Shown here: positions 58,647-64,000 of the stretch, one piece after another
Layout of the letters: each line of letters opens with the position of its first letter
Numbering within the stretch: position 1 is the stretch's first letter
Source: E44-bin88 sp034419075
GTDB lineage: Bacteria > Chloroflexota > Dehalococcoidia > Dehalococcoidales > BS750m-G39
NCBI GenBank assembly: GCA_034419075.1
Contig: DAOULR010000026.1
Location: forward strand, 1 to 64,000
Direction: 5' to 3'
DNA length: 64,000 nt
Notes under the pieces: model-generated
Seen by the model: the letters and a program-made list of their open reading frames with translations, nothing else
Told to the model about the DNA's origin: nothing
The model's database searches: none
Position numbers and translations under genes: made by a program

Positions 58647-59936
58647 ATGCTCAAAGGCAAACTAAAGCTGGATGTAACCAACTTAGATAATTTTGAATAC
58701 GACATGAGCAAGTGCATCAAGTGCAAGGGGTGCACCTGGGTCGACCACATCTACATGCCCGGGATGACCTTCAGCACCCGCTGCCCCAGCGCCACCAGGT
58801 ATCTGTTTGATTCCTACGGCGCCTACGGCAAGATGAGAATCGGGACGGCTATGCTCGAAGGCAGGATGAAATACTCCGATGAACTGCTCAAAATACTCTA
58901 TGCCTGTACCCTCTGCGGCGCCTGCGACGTGGGCTGCAAGCGCAACCTCGACCTGGAAATAGAGCTTACCCTGGAGGCACTGCGCATCAAGGCGGTCAAG
59001 GACGGCAAGGGGCCCATGCCCCAGCACAAAAAATTGGCCCAGAACATAGCCGAAAAGCACAACCGCTTTGGCTCCCCCCACGCCAACCGCAATAACTGGC
59101 TACCCGGTGACGTCAAACCAGCCGAAAAGGCCGATGTGCTCTACTTCGTCGGCTGCTCGGCGGCCTACACCAGCCCCGAGATTGCCAAATCGACGGTAAA
59201 GATACTCAAGGCGGTAGGAACGCCATTCATGCTCATGCCCGACGAGTGGTGCTGCGGCAACATTCTCTATTCGGTGGGCATGGCTGACGAAGCCCGCGAG
59301 CTGGCCAAGCGCAACGTCGAAGAGGTCAGGAAGACGGGCGCCAAGACCCTGCTCTTAAGCTGCGCCGAAGGCTACCGCATGTGGAAGGTAGACTACCCCA
59401 AGCTGCTCAATATTTCGACTGACGATTTGGGCTTCAAGGTCGTCCACCTGGTGGAGTTCGTCGACGAGCTTATCAAGAAGAAAGCGCTCAAGCTCAAGAA
59501 GAAGGTTGACCTCAAGCTCACCTATCATGATTCCTGCAGCCTGAGCCGCCTAAGCGAGCCCTGGACTCCCTGGGAGGGTGAGCGAGGGGAGTGGGGTATG
59601 GTAAACCCCCGACTGGAACGCCGACGCGGCACCAACGGCGTTTACCAGCAACCGCGTGATATCTTGCAGGCTATTCCTGGCGTCAAGCTGGTGGAAATGA
59701 TAAGAATGAAAGAAAACGCCTTCTGCTGCGGCGCGGGCCGTGGCACCAAGGAAGCCTTCCCCGACTTCGCTTCCTGGGCAGCTAAGGAAAGGCTGGAAGA
59801 AGTGAAGGCCATCGGGGCTAAGGCTATCGTCTCCACCTGCCCCTGGTGTAAGGAAAACTTCGCCCAGGCCGTAAGCAAGGAAGGCGAAAAGGTTAAGGTA
59901 TTAGATATCTCCGAAATCATCCTGGCGGCAATATAG
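58647..59936 (+). CDS. CCG-domain iron-sulfur oxidoreductase (GlcF/HdrD-like)
   Basis: 429 residues. The first half has two cysteine clusters (CIKCKGCTW and CTLCGACDVGCKRN), the second has two cysteine-rich CCG boxes (DEWCCGNI and NAFCCGAGRG) and an ending CPWCKENF. This is the HdrD/GlcF-type electron carrier that binds an unusual 4Fe-4S. It would pass electrons from the flanking FAD oxidases to a quinone or heterodisulfide-like acceptor. It lies 12 bases after the first oxidase and 16 before the second. Confidence 0.88.
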   Translation: MLKGKLKLDVTNLDNFEYDMSKCIKCKGCTWVDHIYMPGMTFSTRCPSATRYLFDSYGAYGKMRIGTAMLEGRMKYSDELLKILYACTLCGACDVGCKRNLDLEIELTLEALRIKAVKDGKGPMPQHKKLAQNIAEKHNRFGSPHANRNNWLPGDVKPAEKADVLYFVGCSAAYTSPEIAKSTVKILKAVGTPFMLMPDEWCCGNILYSVGMADEARELAKRNVEEVRKTGAKTLLLSCAEGYRMWKVDYPKLLNISTDDLGFKVVHLVEFVDELIKKKALKLKKKVDLKLTYHDSCSLSRLSEPWTPWEGERGEWGMVNPRLERRRGTNGVYQQPRDILQAIPGVKLVEMIRMKENAFCCGAGRGTKEAFPDFASWAAKERLEEVKAIGAKAIVSTCPWCKENFAQAVSKEGEKVKVLDISEIILAAI

Positions 59937-59952
59937 AGGCAAGGAGGGAATC

Positions 59953-61557
59953 ATGGCTATATCCAAAGAAGCATATAAAGCGCTGGAAGATATTGTCGGT
60001 AAAGAATATATTTCAGCCGACCCTGTGATTTGCGAAGGCTATCGCTCCGGACCCGGCGGCTATGAGTGCGGGCTGGGCTACGAGCGGGTAATGACCAAGA
60101 TACCCGGTTGCGTCATCATGCCACGCACCACCGAGGAAGTCCAGAAGATAGTCAAGGCCTGCAACCGCTATAAAGTCCCCTACGTCCCCTACAGCACGGG
60201 CTGGTACGGCCCGCGCTCCCACTGCCACGTAGATGACGAGCTGCTGGTCGACCTGAAAAGAATGACCGACTGCAAAATTGACGATAAGCACCTCTACGCC
60301 ACGGTGGAGTCGGGGGTTATCTACTCCCAACTCCAGGAAGAAGCGATGAAACGGGGCTGCTATATTATTGTCGGCGGCGGCGGCTCGCAGTGCTCCGCCA
60401 TCGCCAATATGCTCGGCGACGGCTGGTCGCCTTTAAGCTACCGCATCGGCCTGCCCCACCGCCGCATCCTGGGCACCGAATTAGTCCTGCCCGACGGCGA
60501 GCTGGTGAAGATGGGCTCGCTGGCCACCGGGGAGGACGACTTCTGGGGCGAAGGCCCTGGCCCCGACCTGAGGGGACTGCTGCGCGGCTTTACCGGACTC
60601 AGGGGATGTCTGGGCATCGTCACCAAGATGGCTATAAAGCTTTTACCCTTCCAGCCCGAAAGGCTAGTGCCGTCGGGGATTTCACCCCACACCACCCTGG
60701 AACTCCCCGTCAAGCGGGTAAAATGGATAAACTTCACCATGCCCAGCAAGGACTCAATGAAAAAGGCTATGTTCGAGATGGCAAAGGCGGAAATCGGGGG
60801 CGGAGCGACCAAGGTCCCCATCTTCTGGCGGGCGATTGCCAAAGCCACCTGTAAAGAGGAGTTCTGGGATATCTGGTCGCAGGAAAACGAGGAATCCATC
60901 GCCAACTTCCACCTGCTGCGCGTACTGCTCATCGCCTTCACCTCCGAAGAGCAGATGGAGTACGAAGAGAAGGTGCTCAACGAGATTATCACCGAGCTTG
61001 GCGGCGAAGCCCGCCGCACCCGCCCCTCCGACGAGTCCTGGTTTAAGAACGCCGACTCGGCGGGGATGTGGCTGATGTGCGGCAGCTATGTCTCGGTGGA
61101 CTATGTTATCGAGACACTAGAGCATTCCATCCCCCACGGGGAAAACTACGCCGAGCTGAAAAAGAAATTCACCCCGCCGCTCATGCCCGACTACGGCGAC
61201 CCCGGCTGGTTCCAGAGCTTCGAGCTGGGCCACCAGGGCTACTCCGAGTTCCTGGTCTACTGGGACCCCGACGTAGACACCGACGGTGTCGACTTCTTCT
61301 ACCTGGAGACATCCAAGGAAAATATAAGAAAGCGCTTCTATACTTCGCTGCTGGGACCTCATCAGCCATTGTACCTCACCGGCCCTGCCTACGGGCCCAA
61401 CTATCATACCTGGCTGCTCAAGGTCAAGGACGAATTCGACCCGCAGTTCCTCTGCCACCCACCCGTGCCCCTGGCGCACGACGAGTTCGTCGAGAAAGCG
61501 GAGTGGATGAGGCCAATGAAAGATTGGGAGAGCCCGAATAGAAAGCTCCTCTCATAA
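59953..61557 (+). CDS. FAD-linked oxidase, second copy (vanillyl-alcohol-oxidase type)
   Basis: 534 residues. FAD-binding features are YVPYSTGWYGPRSHCHVDDELLVDL, GGGGSQCSAIANML, GTELVLPDG and the glycine-rich FTGLRGCLGIVTK. It is longer than the first copy and has a Tyr/Trp-rich C-terminal half. Substrate unknown, perhaps an aromatic or a lactate-like acid. Same operon; AAGGAGG precedes its ATG. Confidence 0.87.
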   Translation: MAISKEAYKALEDIVGKEYISADPVICEGYRSGPGGYECGLGYERVMTKIPGCVIMPRTTEEVQKIVKACNRYKVPYVPYSTGWYGPRSHCHVDDELLVDLKRMTDCKIDDKHLYATVESGVIYSQLQEEAMKRGCYIIVGGGGSQCSAIANMLGDGWSPLSYRIGLPHRRILGTELVLPDGELVKMGSLATGEDDFWGEGPGPDLRGLLRGFTGLRGCLGIVTKMAIKLLPFQPERLVPSGISPHTTLELPVKRVKWINFTMPSKDSMKKAMFEMAKAEIGGGATKVPIFWRAIAKATCKEEFWDIWSQENEESIANFHLLRVLLIAFTSEEQMEYEEKVLNEIITELGGEARRTRPSDESWFKNADSAGMWLMCGSYVSVDYVIETLEHSIPHGENYAELKKKFTPPLMPDYGDPGWFQSFELGHQGYSEFLVYWDPDVDTDGVDFFYLETSKENIRKRFYTSLLGPHQPLYLTGPAYGPNYHTWLLKVKDEFDPQFLCHPPVPLAHDEFVEKAEWMRPMKDWESPNRKLLS

Positions 61558-61634
61558 ACTCTAAAAAATTTGCATAGTAACTATATAGTGTGCAAAAATA
61601 TAGGCTGGTATTGAATTAAGGAAGAAACACGCTA

Positions 61635-61859
61635 ATGGCTAAGGCGGAAATGATATGTCCCTTCTCGGGGACAATATGCAAGGAGTGCCCTGTATACCGG
61701 GGACGGCACTACTTTTTGTGCTATTGCGAAAAGTATCGGGGGTGTTTGCCGGAGGCCCTAAAGAACCTGCCTCTATCTAAGGCAGGTTCTAATGGTAAGT
61801 TCATCATGCCCAAGCTCCCCACACTAGCCAAAGACCCCTACATCGATGAGATGTTGTAG
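61635..61859 (+). CDS. Cysteine-rich 74-residue protein
   Basis: Cysteines at 8, 15, 18, 29, 31 and 37 (MICPFSGTICKECPVYRG...CYCEKYRGC) suggest a small metal- or Fe-S-binding protein. A perfect 10-base inverted repeat lies inside its coding region (61762-61790). It sits between the oxidases and the coxG-like gene, so it could be an accessory of either. No family named. Confidence 0.6.
   Translation: MAKAEMICPFSGTICKECPVYRGRHYFLCYCEKYRGCLPEALKNLPLSKAGSNGKFIMPKLPTLAKDPYIDEML
61762..61790. repeat. Perfect inverted repeat inside a gene
   Basis: AGAACCTGCC and GGCAGGTTCT, 10-base perfect arms with a 9-base loop, in the reading frame of the 74-residue protein. It is not followed by a T-run, so it is not a typical terminator. 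It may regulate translation of the genes on either side. Confidence 0.65.
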
Positions 61860-61889
61860 AGATAAAACTAACAGGAGGAGTAAACCAAA

Positions 61890-62348
61890 ATGAAGATTGA
61901 GGGGAAGTTTACCATGAAAGCGCCTATTCAGAAGGTCTGGGACTTTCTGCTGGCGCCAGGCACGCTGGCTTCATGCATCCCCGGCGCCGAAAAAATGGAA
62001 CCCGTCGACGACACGACCTGGGAAGGCATTGTCAAACAAAAGGTAGGTCCCATCGGCATCAAGCTCAATTTCACCCAGAAACTGACCGAGGTTGACGAGC
62101 CCAAGCACATCAAGGCGGTGGGGCGGGGTTCGGCCATGGGCGGTGCCGGCACCTTCAGCCAGGAGACCATCGTCGACATCAAAGAGATTGCCGGTGGCGA
62201 GGTGGAGGTGGCTTATAGTTCCAACGTAAGCATGGTGGGCCGGCTGGCTACCTTCGGCGAGAGAATCATGCGCGCCAAGGTCAACAAGGTAGGAGCGCAG
62301 TTTATCCAAAACCTGCAGGATAAGCTGAAGGAAGAATTGGGGCAATAG
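61890..62348 (+). CDS. CoxG-type SRPBCC protein
   Basis: 152 residues. SRPBCC fold marks: GKFTMKAPIQKVWDFLLAPG at the start, then CIPGAEKMEPVDDTTW and GGAGTFSQETIVDI. CoxG anchors carbon monoxide dehydrogenase and similar molybdenum enzymes to the membrane. It is directly upstream of the medium and small subunit genes. AGGAGG 12 bases before ATG. Confidence 0.87.
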   Translation: MKIEGKFTMKAPIQKVWDFLLAPGTLASCIPGAEKMEPVDDTTWEGIVKQKVGPIGIKLNFTQKLTEVDEPKHIKAVGRGSAMGGAGTFSQETIVDIKEIAGGEVEVAYSSNVSMVGRLATFGERIMRAKVNKVGAQFIQNLQDKLKEELGQ

Positions 62349-62416
62349 ATACCATAGAGATTTTAGAACGGAGGCTTGAAAGTGATTAAAGCTACCAAAT
62401 CAGGGAGGTCGGGGTA

Positions 62417-63289
62417 ATGATAAATGACTTTGAATACTTCTCCCCCAAGACGCTCAAAGAAGCCCTTGCCCTGCTGGATAAATACCAGGATGATTGCAAG
62501 GTAATCTGCGGCGGGCAATCGCTGCTGGTCTTGATGCGGCAGGGACTGGTCGCCCCACCCTACCTGGTCGATATCAAGGGCGTCGCCGAGCTAAGCTACA
62601 TTAAGGATGAGAAAGACGGGCTAAAAATCGGCGCCACCACCACCCATAGGGCCATCGAGAAATCGGCCGTCATCAAGAAGAAATATCCGGTGCTGGCCAA
62701 GATGGAAACCCGTCTCGCCTCGATTCAGACCCGTAACTGGGGCACCATCGGCGGCAACGTCTGCCACGCTGACCCCGCGGGTGACCCCCTGCCGGTGCTG
62801 ATAGCGCTGGGCGCCACCCTGACCATGGCCGGCTCCAAGGGCAAAAGGAGTATGCCCGCCGAGGACTTCTGCCTGGACTACTTCGAGACCGCCCTGAAAC
62901 CGGGCGAACTGCTTACTGAGATTGCCCTGCCCGCAGTGCCGGCCAAAACCGGCACCGCCTACTACAAGTTTAACGTTATCGAAAGCGACCTGGCCACCGT
63001 CAGCGTCGCCGCTACGGTTACCCTGGGCGCGGGCGACAGCTGCCAGGATATCCGCATCGCCCTGGGGGCGTCGGCGCCAACGCCGATTAGGCCCAAGAAA
63101 GCGGAGGCGATACTAAAGGGCAAAAAGATTACCGACGCCCTGCTGGCGCAGGCCGGAGAAGCCGCCGTTAGCGAGGCCGACCCGATATCCGATATCTACG
63201 CCTCGGAAGAGTACCGGCGCGAGCTGATTAAAGTACTGGTGCCCAGACTGACCAAAGAAGCTATGGCCAACGCCAAGAAGGCTAAATAG
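62417..63289 (+). CDS. Molybdenum hydroxylase FAD subunit (CoxM-like)
   Basis: 290 residues. CO-dehydrogenase medium-subunit marks: GGQSLLVLMRQGL (about 32-44), the FAD motif IGGNVCHADPAGDPLPVL and a typical C-terminal domain. It passes electrons from the FeS subunit to FAD. Operon with coxS. Exact substrate (CO, xanthine, a hydroxybenzoyl-CoA) cannot be decided. Confidence 0.9.
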   Translation: MINDFEYFSPKTLKEALALLDKYQDDCKVICGGQSLLVLMRQGLVAPPYLVDIKGVAELSYIKDEKDGLKIGATTTHRAIEKSAVIKKKYPVLAKMETRLASIQTRNWGTIGGNVCHADPAGDPLPVLIALGATLTMAGSKGKRSMPAEDFCLDYFETALKPGELLTEIALPAVPAKTGTAYYKFNVIESDLATVSVAATVTLGAGDSCQDIRIALGASAPTPIRPKKAEAILKGKKITDALLAQAGEAAVSEADPISDIYASEEYRRELIKVLVPRLTKEAMANAKKAK

Positions 63290-63303
63290 AGAGGTTTGAT
63301 GAT

Positions 63304-63783
63304 ATGAAAAAAGAGCTAAAATTCAAAGTTAACGGCCAACCCTACGAAATTTTTGTCAAACCCAAAACCCTGCTCTCCGAGGTCTTGAGAAACGACCTGG
63401 GCTTAACCGGGACCAAGCGGGGTTGCAACTCCAGCTCCTGCGGGGCCTGCACCGTAATGCTCAACGGCATGTCGGTCAAGTCCTGCTCGGTGCTGGCGCT
63501 CCAGGCCAACGGCAGCGAGGTCACCACAGTAGAGGGGCTGGCTAAAGGCAACAAACTGAGTCCAATACAGAGAGCCTTCCTCGACCACGGTTCTTACCAG
63601 TGCGGCTTCTGCACTCCGGGAATGCTAATGTCATCCACAGCCCTGCTCACCGAAAACCCCAAACCCACCAAGGAAGAGATAAAAGAGGGCATCGACGGTA
63701 ACATCTGCCGCTGCACCGGTTACAACAGCATCATAAGGGCCGTAACCGCCGTGGTTAAGGGTGAGTATAAGGAGGCGAAATGA
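63304..63783 (+). CDS. Molybdenum hydroxylase 2Fe-2S subunit (CoxS-like)
   Basis: 159 residues. The plant-type cluster is C41, C46, C49, C61 (GCNSSSCGACTVML), and the second cluster is C100, C103, C135, C137 (QCGFCTPGML, ICRCTGY). It bridges the molybdenum and FAD sites. It overlaps the next gene by 4 bases (ATGA). Confidence 0.94.
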   Translation: MKKELKFKVNGQPYEIFVKPKTLLSEVLRNDLGLTGTKRGCNSSSCGACTVMLNGMSVKSCSVLALQANGSEVTTVEGLAKGNKLSPIQRAFLDHGSYQCGFCTPGMLMSSTALLTENPKPTKEEIKEGIDGNICRCTGYNSIIRAVTAVVKGEYKEAK

Positions 63784-64000
63784 CGACTAAGTTTTCGGTA
63801 CTCGGTCAACGGGTACATAACATTGACGGAACGGAAAAGGTAACCGGCAGCGCCAAATACACTTTTGACGTGGTTCTGCCCAACATGCTCTACGGCAAGG
63901 TCCTGAGGAGCCCCTACCCCCACGCCAAGATTCTCAAGATTGATACCAGCAAAGCTAAAAAGGTCATCGGCGTCAAGGCGGTGGTTACGGGCAAGGATAC
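63780..64000 (+). CDS. Molybdenum hydroxylase large subunit, N-terminal fragment
   Basis: The first 73 codons are in the window. SVLGQRVHNIDGTEKVTGSA, DVVLPNMLYGKVLRSPYPHA and IDTSKA match the start of the xanthine dehydrogenase/CoxL/4-hydroxybenzoyl-CoA reductase family. The active-site loops that tell CO dehydrogenase from other members are beyond the edge. Confidence 0.9.
   Translation, partial: MTTKFSVLGQRVHNIDGTEKVTGSAKYTFDVVLPNMLYGKVLRSPYPHAKILKIDTSKAKKVIGVKAVVTGKD

Noticed and set aside
61569..61596. TTTGCA...TGCAAA arms before the cysteine-rich gene
   Set aside because: Only 6-base arms with a 16-base centre, no regulator nearby; too weak to call an operator.
1..64000. CRISPR arrays, insertion sequences and rRNA genes
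   Set aside because: No regularly spaced direct repeats, transposase motifs or rRNA signatures were seen on either strand.

Overview
The window reads as a piece of a bacterial chromosome, most likely from an anaerobic Chloroflexota of class Dehalococcoidia (inference). The grounds are the gene order tRNA-tuf-rpmG-secE-nusG-rplK-rplA...rplJ-rplL, a four-cysteine insertion in EF-Tu, paired DegV proteins, DUF169 proteins, ADP-forming acyl-CoA synthetase subunits, thiolase/DUF35 pairs and many ferredoxin- and flavin-dependent oxidoreductases. Two compositional zones are visible by eye: an A+T-richer left part (1 to about 15,350, many AGA/AGG arginines) and a G+C-rich right part (about 15,350 to 64,000, CGC arginines). 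The join lies exactly where a comM/Mg-chelatase-like gene has lost its first ~38 codons, so the left 15 kb is either an integrated island or a misjoined contig.

Left zone. 1-6,857 is a catabolic cluster: a four-subunit 2-oxoacid:ferredoxin oxidoreductase (last subunit cut by the window edge), a cupin, a DUF2848 hydrolase-like protein, a PreA-like FMN/4Fe-4S dehydrogenase, a decayed aldehyde:ferredoxin oxidoreductase tail, a GntR/FCD regulator and a nitrilase-family amidase. 7,070-14,995 is a mobile-element-like block: a double-HTH zinc-finger protein, a tiny Cys/His protein, a divergent DNA sliding clamp with a basic tail, a sigma-region-2-like protein, a coiled-coil gene pair, a tyrosine recombinase, an AbrB-like protein and an orphan 348-residue protein.

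Right zone. comM (5'-truncated), a SemiSWEET, an MFS carrier; then the ribosomal protein/tuf operon on the minus strand, which carries two thiolase + DUF35 pairs between rplA and rplJ, an L10 leader RNA and an L7/L12 with a ~100-residue Lys/Glu/Pro/Ala extension. Upstream of tuf lie tRNA-Glu, Thr, Tyr and Thr genes, then a DUF169 gene and tRNA-Gln. From 28 to 40 kb: rnc, a radical SAM protein, acylphosphatase, molybdenum cofactor genes (moeA, mobA), a UPF0173 hydrolase, an M42 peptidase, a P-loop kinase, an alpha/beta hydrolase, two degV genes and a PadR/HAAS membrane module with visible palindromic operators. From 40 to 48 kb: an operon of ATP-grasp acyl-CoA synthetase subunit, acyl-CoA ligase and ketoacyl synthase, an HtrA-like lipoprotein protease, and ileS behind a T-box leader. 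From 48 to 54 kb: the rpmH-rnpA-yidD-(beta-propeller lipoprotein)-yidC-jag operon, then rpsF-ssb-rpsR, tRNA-Asp and trxB.

55-64 kb is oxidative: an ADP-forming acyl-CoA synthetase alpha subunit, two FAD-linked (GlcD/VAO-type) oxidases flanking a CCG-domain iron-sulfur protein, a CoxG-like protein, and the medium, small and (cut) large subunits of a molybdenum hydroxylase. The moeA/mobA genes in the same window would supply its cofactor. All functions are from motif recognition without database searches.
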